Positions 17,189-25,574 are shown, counted from the first letter of the stretch. The stretch: 64,000 bases of DNA from Bradyrhizobium arachidis (GCF_024758505.1 NZ_CP077970.1:4278001-4342000), one strand, 5' to 3'. Translations and numbers: made by a program. The notes: a model not told the origin generated them from the letters alone.

Positions 17189-17904
17189 TTCCGCAGCAGC
17201 CGCGTCGCCGCCGGTGCATCCGCATCGTCAGGCGCCATCGCCGCCCACGCGCTCGACGCAAATTGTCGCCGCCAGGTGACGATGACGACCGCAGCCGTGG
17301 TCACGAACAGCACCCAGGGGCTGACGAACCAGCCGAGATAGCCGAGCGCGAAGAAGAAGGCGCGCTGGCCGCGGTTGAAGTGACGGCCGGCGGCTTCGAA
17401 CAGGCGAGTGGTGCGGATGACATGCGCCTCGGCCTCGGGCGTGTCGCGCTGGGAGGCCGGCGGCATGCCGCCATAGAGGATCGCGACATAGTTGAAGAGC
17501 CGGTAGGCCCAGGCGAACTTGAAGAAGGCGTAGACGCAGATCAGCACCAGGCCGACGCATTTCAACTCCCACAGCGCCGGCGTCGGGCTGAGATCGATCG
17601 GCAGCTTGCTCAGGATGACGAGCGCGTCATTGGTCGCCCGCAGCAGTGCCAGCGCGCCGCCGATCGCGAACAGGCTGGTGGAGGCGAAGAAGGCGGTGCC
17701 GTTCTGCAAGGACGCCATGATCTGCATGTCGACCATGCGGGTGTCGCGCTCGAGCATGCGGCGGACCCAGACCTCGCGGTAGCGGTTCATGCGTGCCGAC
17801 AGGCTGTCGCGGCCATAGGCCGAGTGCTCCAGCGTAAGCGCGTAAACCAGCCATTCCAAGGCAAAGAAGCCGACCGCCGCGACGTCGACCCAATATCCGC
17901 TCAT
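17185..17904 (-). CDS. DUF599 family membrane protein
   Basis: A 239-residue protein starting MSGYWVDVAAVGFFALEW; the ATG at 17904 has GAGGGA a few bases upstream, and longer starts add an unlikely leader. Four hydrophobic segments (about 8-26, 72-95, 115-135, 185-210) and the conserved RMLERDTRMVDMQIM and NRGQRAFFFALGYLGWF segments match DUF599. The family's function is unknown. The gene runs as an operon with the 74-residue protein at 16964. Its last 30 codons share a 26-base identical stretch with intergenic DNA at 15289-15314. Confidence 0.88.
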   Translation of the reverse strand: MSGYWVDVAAVGFFALEWLVYALTLEHSAYGRDSLSARMNRYREVWVRRMLERDTRMVDMQIMASLQNGTAFFASTSLFAIGGALALLRATNDALVILSKLPIDLSPTPALWELKCVGLVLICVYAFFKFAWAYRLFNYVAILYGGMPPASQRDTPEAEAHVIRTTRLFEAAGRHFNRGQRAFFFALGYLGWFVSPWVLFVTTAAVVIVTWRRQFASSAWAAMAPDDADAPAATRLLRK

Positions 17905-18022
17905 GTCGATCCCTCGTTGCGATGAGGATTGCCACGCATGTTTCATCGCGGCAACGATTGATTGCCGGCAGGCGATGGCGCTAAAAGCGCCATCCTGGGG
18001 AATGACGAGAAGGACCACTCAC

Positions 18023-18682
18023 ATGGCTGCGCTGACGCTCGCGATCGGCAACAAGAATTACTCCTCCTGGTCGATGCGCCCCTGGATCGCGCTGCGCGCG
18101 AGCGGCATCCCTTTTGAGGAAGTCTTCATCCCGCTCTACACCGACCAGGCGGACAAGGACAAAATCCTTGCCTTCAGCCGCGCCGGCAAGGTGCCGGTCC
18201 TGGTCGACGGCGACATCACCGTGTGGGATTCGCTCGCCATCATCGAATATCTTGCGGAGCGCTTTCCGGAAGCAAAACTGTGGCCGGAAGACCGCGCGGC
18301 GCGCGCGCATGCGCGTGCCGTCTGTGCCGAGATGCATTCGGGCTTCCAGGCGCTGCGCAACGAATGCGGGATGAATTTGCGCCGCCCGGTCAAGCCGGTC
18401 GCGCTGTCGGCGGATGCAGAGGCCAATATCGCGCGGGTGCAGGAGCTCTGGCTCGATTGCCGCGCGCGCTACGGCGCTGGCGGGCCGTTCCTGTTCGGCC
18501 GTTTTGGTGCGGTCGACGCAATGTACGCCCCCGTCGTCCATCGCTTCCGCACCTACGCGATTCCAGTCGCGCCTGAGGTCAAGGCCTATATGGACGCGAT
18601 GATGGTGCTGCCCGCGTTCCAGGAATGGACCAAAGACGGGATCGCCGAAACCATCGTCATCGACAAGTTCGAGGACGCTTAG
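18023..18682 (+). CDS. Glutathione S-transferase family protein
   Basis: A 219-residue protein starting MAALTLAIGNKNYSSWSMRP. The N-terminal thioredoxin-like domain carries the SSWSMRPW active-site region with candidate Ser residues and the cis-Pro segment GKVPVLVDGD. The VWDSLAIIEYLAERFP helix begins the link to the all-helical C-terminal domain. This is the plan of cytosolic GSTs that conjugate or reduce substrates with glutathione. The start at 18023 is chosen because the domain begins there; 18002 is an alternative. It is divergent from the DUF599 operon. Confidence 0.9.
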   Translation: MAALTLAIGNKNYSSWSMRPWIALRASGIPFEEVFIPLYTDQADKDKILAFSRAGKVPVLVDGDITVWDSLAIIEYLAERFPEAKLWPEDRAARAHARAVCAEMHSGFQALRNECGMNLRRPVKPVALSADAEANIARVQELWLDCRARYGAGGPFLFGRFGAVDAMYAPVVHRFRTYAIPVAPEVKAYMDAMMVLPAFQEWTKDGIAETIVIDKFEDA

Positions 18683-18721
18683 ACGCGAGGGTCGCGTGTG
18701 ATCCGCAACGGGAGCACTGCC

Positions 18722-19090
18722 ATGGGAATTCTCGACTCGCTGGAAAACAACCCGGCGTTCCGTAGCGCGCTCGGCCAGCTCGGTGCGGCGGTGCTGCCGG
18801 CCGTGCTGAACGAGGTGCTCGGCAGCAACAATCAGGGCGGTCTCAGCGCAATCGTCGCGAAGTTGCAGCAGGCCGGTTTCGGCGGGCAGGTAAAATCCTG
18901 GCTCGGCAACGGCCAGAACCTGCCGATTACGGCCGACCAACTCCGCCAGGTGCTCGGCAACGACACCGTCAGGCAGCTCGCCGCGCGCTACGACATCCCG
19001 GTCGACCAGCTCGGCCAGATCCTCGCCCAGGAGCTGCCGAAGGCCGTCGACCACGCAAGCCCCGAGGGCCGGCTGCCCCATACCGCGTGA
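18722..19090 (+). CDS. YidB family (DUF937) protein
   Basis: A 122-residue protein. It begins MGILDSLENNP and contains the family's LGQLGAAVLPAVLNEVLG, the GFGGQVKSWLGNGQN segment, and ITADQLRQVLG followed by a QLAARYDIPVDQLGQIL helix pair. YidB-like proteins are small cytoplasmic proteins of poorly known role. An in-frame ATG at 18698 would add an implausible eight-residue leader. It lies 39 bases after the GST gene on the same strand and may be co-transcribed. Confidence 0.85.
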   Translation: MGILDSLENNPAFRSALGQLGAAVLPAVLNEVLGSNNQGGLSAIVAKLQQAGFGGQVKSWLGNGQNLPITADQLRQVLGNDTVRQLAARYDIPVDQLGQILAQELPKAVDHASPEGRLPHTA

Positions 19091-19297
19091 GGGCGCAGGG
19101 CGCGGCCGGCGTCCGTTCTAATACGGATCATGGGCGGTTCCCGTGCAGCTACTGCACTGAAAAGACTGCAAAATTTGCGCGTCTGCCACGCTTGTATACC
19201 GCTGGCCAAAAAGCCTGAGCGCGTGCTATAAGCCCGCCGGGTTTCCAGCCAGCCATCGTAAGCGGGACCGTTGGGCGACGGCAGGCGTTGTTTGCAA

Positions 19298-19501
19298 ATG
19301 GAGAGGGCGTTGAAGCACAAATTCCCTGTGGGATCGCGCGTTTTGTACACTGCCAGCAATGTCGCGCGCCCGGCTGCGAGCGGTGCGTATGAGGTGATCC
19401 GCCTGCTGCCGACGGAAGGCGACGACTGCCAGTATCGGATCAAGAGCTCGACCGAAGCTTTCGAACGGGTGGCCAAGGAAAGCCAGCTCGCTTTGTCCTG
19501 A
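19298..19501 (+). CDS. Small conserved hypothetical protein
   Basis: A 67-residue basic protein (MERALKHKFPVGSRVLYT, then YEVIRLLPTEGDDCQYRIKS and FERVAKESQLAL). The pattern of short beta-strands with GSRV and YRIKSS suggests a small SH3-like barrel, and similar short proteins are common in rhizobia. That fold is my inference. The ATG at 19298 is preceded by GGCAGG about 12 bases upstream; a TTG at 19310 behind GGAGAGGG is a second possibility. Confidence 0.7.
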   Translation: MERALKHKFPVGSRVLYTASNVARPAASGAYEVIRLLPTEGDDCQYRIKSSTEAFERVAKESQLALS

Positions 19502-19658
19502 CGGTTGAAGGGAATAGCGCATTGGCGTTGGGGTGGATTTGTTTCGTCCCGCCGTCAAAAGGCCCGGTTCAAGTTAGCAAGTAGCCGCGAGGCGGTTGCC
19601 GGCTCGCGGCGCTTGCTTTCACCAAATCAGCTCTCTGCTGCGTGAAGGGACGTCGCGC

Positions 19659-20636
19659 ATGAATTGGGCATGGGCATCTTCGCTCGACGAGCTCTGGCGC
19701 TCGCCAACTTTTCCCATGTGGGTGACGCTGGCGGCGGCAGGCTTCTTTGGCCTGATCGTGCTGTTCACGCTGCTGCGCGCCGAGAAATCGGTCGCCAATG
19801 GCGCGTTGACCGTGATCACGCTGCTCGCCATCGGTATCGCGGTGGCGGCCACCATCCGCTTCTACGGGCCGTCGGGCAGGGCGGCGCCAAATGAGGCCCG
19901 GGCGCAGCCGGTGACGGTGGCGGCGTTGCCTGCCTTGTCCTGCATCGACGATCTCGCCGGCGACATCGTGCTGTCGGCCTGCGAGAAGACGTTGTTCGGC
20001 TCGTCCGACGCGGTGGCCGCTGCCGTCAGCTACGCCGCAGCCCAGATCTCCCGCCTGACCGCGCTCGGCGATGTTGCGAGCGCCAACAAGGTCATGACGT
20101 CAGAGCTGAAGGCGCTGCGCCGTGCGGTGGAGCACGACCGCTATGGCCTGGTCGCTCAGGTGCTCGCAACGCGCGACAATTGCACGCCGTCCGAATGCGC
20201 CGCGTTCCTCTCGGTCACCGATCGCGCGCAGATCGTTGCCAACATGGATGCGCATGTTTTCGAGGGGCTGATCGCGCGCTATGCGCCGGCCTGGAACGCG
20301 CCTGGGGCGCAGGTGCCGCCGGGACCGCTCGCGGCGCTGCCGCCGTCGATGCCCACCGGCAAGCCGACCAATGCGGAGTTCCCGAGCGCGTCATCGACGC
20401 CTCCGGTCAGCATCATGTCGCCGGAACCGCCTGTGACCGCTGCCAAGCCCGCGCCGGCTGCGCCCGCAGCCGCTTCTGCACCGCGTCCGGCGGCGGCCCC
20501 GGTCCAAGCCGCAGCCCCGCCGCCTGCCGCCAAGAAGCAGCCGGCGCCGAAGGCGGCGCGTGCGCCTGCGGCAGCTCCGGTGCAGATCGCGCCGCCTGCA
20601 TCGGCGGCCGCGCCCGCGGCTGCGGATAACGACTAG
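19659..20636 (+). CDS. Membrane-anchored protein with Ala/Pro-rich tail, unknown function
   Basis: A 325-residue protein beginning MNWAWASSLDELWRSPTFP. Two membrane helices lie at about 19-37 and 47-64. A soluble domain follows (about 80-215) with several Cys residues (LSCIDDLAGDIVLSACEK, and RDNCTPSECAAF). The last 100 residues are almost only Ala, Pro and Lys. The paired Cys residues suggest disulfides in the periplasm. I do not recognise a family. It lies upstream of the DUF1489 gene on the same strand with a 42-base gap. Confidence 0.75.
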   Translation: MNWAWASSLDELWRSPTFPMWVTLAAAGFFGLIVLFTLLRAEKSVANGALTVITLLAIGIAVAATIRFYGPSGRAAPNEARAQPVTVAALPALSCIDDLAGDIVLSACEKTLFGSSDAVAAAVSYAAAQISRLTALGDVASANKVMTSELKALRRAVEHDRYGLVAQVLATRDNCTPSECAAFLSVTDRAQIVANMDAHVFEGLIARYAPAWNAPGAQVPPGPLAALPPSMPTGKPTNAEFPSASSTPPVSIMSPEPPVTAAKPAPAAPAAASAPRPAAAPVQAAAPPPAAKKQPAPKAARAPAAAPVQIAPPASAAAPAAADND

Positions 20637-20678
20637 CCGCAGCTTTCAAAGCGCGGCATTGCCCGCTATTGGTGGGCC

Positions 20679-21119
20679 ATGCCGCTTCACCTGATCAAGC
20701 TCGCCGTCGGTTGCGATTCCGTCAAGGAACTCAAGCAATGGGTCGCTGAACGCATGCAGGCCGCGAAGAAAAAAGGCCTGCCGCAACAGCACGTCCACGT
20801 CACCCGCATGGTGCCCAAGCGCGGCGACGAGATCCTCAGCGGGGGCTCGCTCTATTGGGTGATCAAGGGCGAGATCGCGGCCCGTGAGAAGATCATCGGC
20901 ATCGAGCCGTTCCGTGACAAGGACGGCATCGGACGCTGCCGGATCGTGATGCAGCCGAAGGTGTTTTCGGTGTCGCCGCGGCCGATGCGTCCGTTCCAGG
21001 GCTGGCGCTACCTGACCGAGGACGCCGTGCCGCCGGATCTCGGCAAGTCCGCCGCCGGAACGATCGCGGCGATGCCCGAGCCGATGCGCCGCGAACTGCG
21101 CGACCTCGGATTGCTGTGA
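20679..21119 (+). CDS. DUF1489 family protein
   Basis: A 146-residue protein matching the alphaproteobacterial DUF1489 family in length and in segments such as MPLHLIKLAVGCDSV, HVTRMVPKRGDEIL, GSLYWVIKG and PFQGWRYLTEDAVPPDL. The function is unknown; it is soluble and conserved, probably cytoplasmic. The stop codon lies within the first unit of an 18-base tandem repeat at 21107-21159. Confidence 0.92.
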   Translation: MPLHLIKLAVGCDSVKELKQWVAERMQAAKKKGLPQQHVHVTRMVPKRGDEILSGGSLYWVIKGEIAAREKIIGIEPFRDKDGIGRCRIVMQPKVFSVSPRPMRPFQGWRYLTEDAVPPDLGKSAAGTIAAMPEPMRRELRDLGLL

Positions 21120-21159
21120 GCAATCGGATTGCTGTGAGGAATCGGATTGCTGTAGCAAA
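21107..21159 (+). repeat. Three 18-bp tandem repeats at the end of the DUF1489 gene
   Basis: Units CGGATTGCTGTGAGCAAT, CGGATTGCTGTGAGGAAT and CGGATTGCTGTAGCAAAC follow one another from 21107. The first overlaps the last codons and stop of the DUF1489 gene. This looks like replication slippage rather than a regulatory array. Confidence 0.85.
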
Positions 21160-21296
21160 CGCCGCTTGCGGGCGATGATTGCGTCATCGTCGCCGATTTG
21201 CCCGACGCATCAATGAGCTCGTAGGATCCACCGGGCATCGCGCCGGCGACCGCCGGCTACTGTGCATGGGGTTGTTTCGATAGTTTGTCCATCGCC

Positions 21297-21407
21297 TCAG
21301 GGCGTGACGATATGCAGCCGCGCCAATTCGGACGGCGGCATCTCGATCCGACGGCCGCGTTCGGTGATGCCGTCGACGATGTCGACGATCTCCGGTTCGA
21401 CGCCCAT
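21297..21407 (-). CDS. Possible 36-residue small protein
   Basis: The frame MGVEPEIVDIVDGITERGRR followed by IEMPPSELARLHIVTP is acidic-amphipathic and unlike random GC-rich shadow frames. AGGGAAG lies 12 bases upstream and a stop precedes the ATG in frame. It may be a real small protein or the tail of a decayed gene. Confidence 0.35.
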   Translation of the reverse strand: MGVEPEIVDIVDGITERGRRIEMPPSELARLHIVTP

Positions 21408-21527
21408 GCCCGTTTGCTTCTTCCCTTAGGGGCAATCATCCATGCGGGTGCATTCGGCGCAAGCGCAACCTGGTGGCATCGCGCGATCCGGTCCGGATCG
21501 TTCGGGAGGAGGGCAGTGGGCTTCCGC

Positions 21528-21718
21528 GAATCGTCACAAACCTGAATCGCTCGACTTGCGTGTTCGCGCCGTTGCGCAAAGGCGGGCGTAAAGAACTGTC
21601 GCGTGTTTGTGGGATTGATCACAGAGGGGCGTCGTCGCGCGATTCATGATTAAGATGAAGGCGGGGCGATTTGAGCATCCTGACACGCATTTCACTTGAC
21701 CGCTGACGCGGTCGACTC
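21528..21718. promoter_or_regulatory. Cluster of four GANTC (CcrM) sites upstream of mipZ
   Basis: GAATC at 21528 and 21544, GATTC at 21641 and GACTC at 21714. In Caulobacter, GANTC methylation by CcrM together with GcrA activates cell-cycle genes including mipZ. The cluster here is consistent with such control. Confidence 0.45.
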
Positions 21719-21751
21719 GAAGATATTTCGCGTGGGGGCTTGAGGATCATT

Positions 21752-22675
21752 ATGCTTGTGCAGACCAGCCAAGGCCAGTCGGGCTCGGCGCACGTCGTCG
21801 TGCTCGGCAACGAGAAAGGCGGCTCGGGAAAATCCACCAGCGCCCTGCACATTGCCGTCGCTCTGCTCAAGGCCGGCCAGCGCGTCGCCACCATCGACCT
21901 CGACTGCCGTCAGCAGAGCTTTACCCGCTACATCAACAACCGCTCCGCCTGGGCGCGCCGCACCGGGCTCGACCTCGAGCTGCCGGTGCATCGCTGCATC
22001 AAGCTCGGCGAGACCATGCAGATCGCCGAGAACGAGAATTCCGAGTTCCTGCAGTTCATGGAAGCGGTCTGCGCGGTCGAAAGCAGTTTTGACTTCATCG
22101 TCATCGATACGCCCGGCACCGACAGCTACCTGATGCGGCTGGCCCACTCGATGGCCGACACGCTGGTCACCCCGATCAACGACAGCTTCCTCGACTTCGA
22201 CGTGCTCGGCACCGTCGACCCCGCCAACTACGCGGTGACGGGCGAGAGCCATTATGCCGAGATGGTGCGGGACGTCAGGCGCAAGCGCCGCCAGCTCGAC
22301 GGCTCGACCACCGACTGGATCGTGGTGCGCAACCGCCTGTCGATGCTCGGCTCGCGCAACAAGCAGCTCGTCGCCGACGGGCTGAAGGAATTGTCGCTGC
22401 GGCTCGGCTTCCGCTATGTCGACGGCTTTGCCGAGCGGGTGGTCTACCGCGAATTCTTCCCGCGCGGACTGACCGCGCTCGACGACATCGACGAGGCGAC
22501 CCTCGGCATGCGGCCCAATCTCGGCCACGTCACGGCCCGCGAGGAGGTGACGGGCCTGCTGCGTCAGCTCAAGCTGCCACTCGACGAGCGCGGCCGCCGC
22601 CGCGCGGCCAACCGCGCCGAATGGTTCACCCAGGTCGACAAGCCGCTCGAAGTCCACGACATCCTGGGCGCCTGA
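21752..22675 (+). CDS. mipZ: MipZ-like division-plane positioning ATPase (ParA family)
   Basis: A 307-residue ParA/MinD-type ATPase starting MLVQTSQ at 21752, where GAGG lies eight bases upstream; a TTG at 21740 is less likely. The deviant Walker A KGGSGKS is at 22-28. The switch segments DLDCRQQSFTRYINNR and VIDTPGTDSYL follow. This combination is that of MipZ, which forms gradients from the chromosome poles and blocks FtsZ assembly away from midcell. It stands alone behind a long control region with GANTC sites. Confidence 0.92.
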   Translation: MLVQTSQGQSGSAHVVVLGNEKGGSGKSTSALHIAVALLKAGQRVATIDLDCRQQSFTRYINNRSAWARRTGLDLELPVHRCIKLGETMQIAENENSEFLQFMEAVCAVESSFDFIVIDTPGTDSYLMRLAHSMADTLVTPINDSFLDFDVLGTVDPANYAVTGESHYAEMVRDVRRKRRQLDGSTTDWIVVRNRLSMLGSRNKQLVADGLKELSLRLGFRYVDGFAERVVYREFFPRGLTALDDIDEATLGMRPNLGHVTAREEVTGLLRQLKLPLDERGRRRAANRAEWFTQVDKPLEVHDILGA

Positions 22676-22863
22676 GCGGCGGCGGTAGCTGCCTACTTTC
22701 CCTATCAAAGTATCTGCGACTATGGCCGGTTCCCATGGAACCCGATGGCCGGTTCGCGCTTTTATGCCGCATCCCTTCGGTATTGAACCGGAGTTGGATA
22801 GGTTGCGTCGGAAGGAGTATTGCAGCCTGACATAGCTCTCTTGGAATGGGCTGCCTAACAAAC

Positions 22864-22878
22864 GTGTGCGACGCACAA
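22864..22878. promoter_or_regulatory. Palindrome almost identical to the phasin operator
   Basis: GTGTGCGACGCACAA differs at one position from the reverse complement of TTGTGCGTCGCACAA at 27906-27920. The core TGC-N3-GCA is of the kind bound by PhaR/PhbF-type regulators of polyhydroxybutyrate genes. The site is about 150 bases upstream of the hydrolase start. Confidence 0.5.
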
Positions 22879-22913
22879 TGAAAGGGCTGCTAGTTCACAA
22901 TATTTGGCCTTCC

Positions 22914-22931
22914 TGTCACGTCGCTGTGACA
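22914..22931. promoter_or_regulatory. Inverted repeat TGTCAC-N6-GTGACA
   Basis: An exact 6-base inverted repeat with a 6-base spacer lies about 95 bases upstream of the hydrolase gene, next to an AT-rich TATATT (22932-22937) that could be a -10 element. It looks like an operator for a dimeric regulator. Confidence 0.4.
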
Positions 22932-23026
22932 TATATTAGGGAATAACCGACAAGAGGCCCCAAGAGCCTCCAGCAAGACGATGACAACAGGGATTCAGGC
23001 CAAAAGGCCTGACGCTGAGGACGATC

Positions 23027-23887
23027 ATGAAGCGTGGAATTGCCGTTCTGGTTTCGGTCACCGCTCTCGCGGCCATCGCCTATTTCACGGCGAACAAGTG
23101 GGCCATCAAGCACGAGACCATCACGTTCTATGATGCTTCGCGCGACAATCGCCCGGTGCCGGTCCACGTCGCGATCCGCCGCGACAGGGAATTCCAGGCC
23201 GATGCCGGCATGATCAATTTGCCGGTCGCCGTTCTCAACCACGGCAATACCGTCAAGAACACCGAATACGGTTTCCTCTCCACTGTCTTTGCCATGCGCG
23301 GCTATCTTGTGCTCAGCCCGCAGCATGATCTGCCGACCGATCCGCCGATGGTGACCAAGCCCGGCGAGCTCTATGTCGGACGCCTGCCGCAGATCCTGCG
23401 CGGCGTCGCCAACATCCACCTCGCCATCGCGGAGATGAAGAAGATTCGGCCCAACGCCGATTACGCCAGGGTGACGATGGTCGGCCACTCCATGGGCGGC
23501 GACATCTCGATGTATTTCGCCAAGCAGTATCCGGACGAGATCAAGAAGGTCGTGACGCTGGATAATCTGCGCGTGCCGTTCATGACCGCCGGCAAGTTCA
23601 AGATCCTTTCGTTCCGCTCCAAGGACCCGCAATTCAAGACCGACCCGGGTGTGCTCCCGACCGACGAGGAGTGCGAGAAGGCGGGCATTACGGTGGTGAA
23701 CACCGACTTCCAGCATAACGACATGCGCGACACCGGCCCCGATGGCGCAAAGTCCTCGATCCAGGGCATGCTCGACAAGTTCCTGAGCGACACCGACAGC
23801 GACGTGGCACCGGTCGATACGCTGAAAGCCCCGCCGAAGATTCTGGAGCCGGGTCCGGTCGCGCTGATGGGGTCTGCCAAAAGCTGA
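23027..23887 (+). CDS. Exported or anchored alpha/beta hydrolase
   Basis: A 286-residue protein with an N-terminal hydrophobic segment (about 5-21, signal peptide or anchor) and an alpha/beta hydrolase fold. The nucleophile elbow GHSMGG places the catalytic Ser at 155. LNHGN near 70-74 fits the oxyanion region, and a His near the FQHND segment (about 227) may complete the triad. The substrate is unknown. The upstream palindrome shared with the phasin gene suggests a link to polyester metabolism, which is only an inference. A hairpin terminator follows at 23939. Confidence 0.85.
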   Translation: MKRGIAVLVSVTALAAIAYFTANKWAIKHETITFYDASRDNRPVPVHVAIRRDREFQADAGMINLPVAVLNHGNTVKNTEYGFLSTVFAMRGYLVLSPQHDLPTDPPMVTKPGELYVGRLPQILRGVANIHLAIAEMKKIRPNADYARVTMVGHSMGGDISMYFAKQYPDEIKKVVTLDNLRVPFMTAGKFKILSFRSKDPQFKTDPGVLPTDEECEKAGITVVNTDFQHNDMRDTGPDGAKSSIQGMLDKFLSDTDSDVAPVDTLKAPPKILEPGPVALMGSAKS

Positions 23888-23938
23888 CCTGACAAGAGCT
23901 GATCTGACGCGCTGACCTTAGCTGCGACTGCAAACCCA

Positions 23939-23970
23939 AAGCCTCCGCCGGCTCCGCCCGCGGAGGCTTT
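23939..23970 (+). terminator. Rho-independent terminator after the alpha/beta hydrolase gene
   Basis: GCCTCCGC and GCGGAGGC form an 8-base stem around an 11-base loop, preceded by AA and followed by TTTGTG. It lies 50 bases after the stop codon. Confidence 0.7.
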
Positions 23971-24032
23971 GTGCATTGACCGCGCGAGCCGCGCTGACCA
24001 CATTAGTCGCCTGATCAGGCGAATGTGCAGGG

Positions 24033-24788
24033 ATGCCCGGCGAACCGACCAAACCGCGCAGCCGCGATGCCGCCTCGGAGCAGAGCAAGGCGTCCGGCAC
24101 GCTGCCGCAGGCGAAGACGTCGACCGCGGACGACATCGCCGCCTTTGTCGCCAGGGCGCGCGCGATGTCGCCGCATGCCCCCGGCGCGAAGGGCCGAATG
24201 ATCTTCGCGCTCGATGCGACCATGAGCCGGCAGCCGACCTGGGACATGGCCTGCGCACTGCAGGCCGACATGTTCCGCGAGGCGGCTGCACTCGGCAGCC
24301 TGGACATTCGGCTGGTTTATTACCGCGGCTTCAACGAATGCCGCGCCTCGAGCTGGATCTCGGACAGCGCCAAGCTTGCCGGCCTGATGAGCAAGATCGA
24401 CTGCCGCGGCGGCAACACGCAGATCGGCAAGGTGCTCGCCGAGGCCCGGCGCGAAGCCGCGGCCTCCGGCGTGCGAGCCGTCGTCTTCGTCGGCGACGCC
24501 ATGGAGGAGAAGGTCGACGAGCTCTGCGCCAAGGCCGGTGAGCTCGGCATGCTCAAGGTCCCCGTCTTCATGTTTCAGGAGGGCCACGACGCGGTCGCCG
24601 AGCATGCGTTTCGCGAGATTGCCCGGCTGACCGGCGGTGCCTGGTGCCGGTTCGATCCCGGTGCGGCAGCGCAATTGCGCGAGCTGCTGCGCGCGGCGGC
24701 GGCCTATGCCGCCGGCGGCCGCGAGGCGCTGCTCAAGCTCGCGAAGACCGCAAGCGGCGCCGCCCTGTTGATCGGCCAGATGAAGTGA
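24033..24788 (+). CDS. von Willebrand factor A-like protein
   Basis: A 251-residue protein. After a polar N-terminal stretch of about 50 residues, the core follows a VWA fold: strand MIFALDATMSRQPTW (variant MIDAS, D-A-T-M-S), then LDIRLVYYRGFNECR, GGNTQIGKVLAEARR and VRAVVFVGDAMEEKVDEL. The metal site is D-x-T-x-S, and T and D residues later in the chain could complete it. The protein is probably cytoplasmic, as no signal peptide is visible. It is followed after 57 bases by a membrane J-domain gene on the same strand, so the two may work together. Confidence 0.8.
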   Translation: MPGEPTKPRSRDAASEQSKASGTLPQAKTSTADDIAAFVARARAMSPHAPGAKGRMIFALDATMSRQPTWDMACALQADMFREAAALGSLDIRLVYYRGFNECRASSWISDSAKLAGLMSKIDCRGGNTQIGKVLAEARREAAASGVRAVVFVGDAMEEKVDELCAKAGELGMLKVPVFMFQEGHDAVAEHAFREIARLTGGAWCRFDPGAAAQLRELLRAAAAYAAGGREALLKLAKTASGAALLIGQMK

Positions 24789-24845
24789 TGCGGGACTGAC
24801 GTTCGGCCGCATGCTTTTTGCGAACGGCGGGACTATATTCAGGCC

Positions 24846-25574
24846 ATGCCGACCCTGATCGCCGGCGCTGTCGCCGTTGTCACAATCTATCTGCTGCTCC
24901 AGATGTTTCGTGCCGCCAATCCGGCCGTGCTGGCGCGCGCGATCAAGATCGGCGGTGGCGTTGTGGCGCTGGCGGTTGCCGCCTTCACAGGCCTGAAGGG
25001 CGAGCTGGCGGTCGCGATCCCGCTCGGCATTTTCGGCGCGGGCCTGCTCGGCTGGTCGCCGTTCACGACCACGGGCTTTGGCAATATCGGCGGGCTGTTC
25101 GGCGGCGGCGCTTCGCGTGCGCCGGGCCAGACCTCGCGCGTGCGCTCGCAATTCCTCGACATGCAGCTCGACCACGATTCCGGCCGGCTCGCGGGCCAGA
25201 TCGTCGCCGGTCCCAATGCCGGCCGCCAGCTCGACGAGTTCGATCTTGCCGAGCTCGTGGCGATGTGCCCGGCGTTCGACGCCGAGAGCGTGGCCTTACT
25301 TGAAAGCTATCTGGACCGCCGGTTTCCCGCTTGGCGTCAGAACGCGCAGGGCGACGCGGCAGGGCGGCAGCGCCGCACGGCGCCGAGCGGCAAAATGACG
25401 ACGGAGGAGGCCTATCAGATCCTTGGCCTGCAGCCGGGGGCGGGCCGCGACGAGATCAGCCGAGCCCACAAATCCCTGATGAAGAAACTGCATCCCGACC
25501 AGGGGGGCTCTACGTATCTCGCTGCCCGGGTAAACGAGGCCAAGGATACTCTGCTTCGCACGCATAACGGCTAA
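24846..25574 (+). CDS. Membrane-anchored J-domain (DnaJ-like) protein
   Basis: A 242-residue protein with hydrophobic segments at about 4-20, 35-52 and 57-76, including a glycine-rich loop (FGNIGGLFGGGA). The C-terminus carries a J domain: TEEAYQILGLQPGAGRDEI, then the HPD motif (KKLHPDQGGS) near 217-219 that stimulates Hsp70 ATPase. The topology (membrane anchor, C-terminal J domain in the cytoplasm) recalls DjlA and Pam18-like co-chaperones. It lies just after the VWA gene. The client is unknown. Confidence 0.88.
   Translation: MPTLIAGAVAVVTIYLLLQMFRAANPAVLARAIKIGGGVVALAVAAFTGLKGELAVAIPLGIFGAGLLGWSPFTTTGFGNIGGLFGGGASRAPGQTSRVRSQFLDMQLDHDSGRLAGQIVAGPNAGRQLDEFDLAELVAMCPAFDAESVALLESYLDRRFPAWRQNAQGDAAGRQRRTAPSGKMTTEEAYQILGLQPGAGRDEISRAHKSLMKKLHPDQGGSTYLAARVNEAKDTLLRTHNG

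Larger units (their letters stand above)
21120..21751. other. 632-base gap upstream of mipZ
   Basis: It holds the end of the 18-base repeats, a possible 36-codon minus-strand gene at 21297-21407, and four GANTC sites between 21528 and 21718. I see no other gene. The right half is likely the mipZ control region. Confidence 0.5.
22676..23026. other. 351-base control region of the alpha/beta hydrolase gene
   Basis: No gene is visible. The region holds a direct repeat ATGGCCGGTTC (22722-22732 and 22745-22755), the palindrome at 22864-22878 and the inverted repeat at 22914-22931. Confidence 0.5.

Noticed and set aside
24015..25175. Minus-strand open frame of 386 codons
   Set aside because: It lies opposite the VWA and J-domain genes and looks like a shadow.
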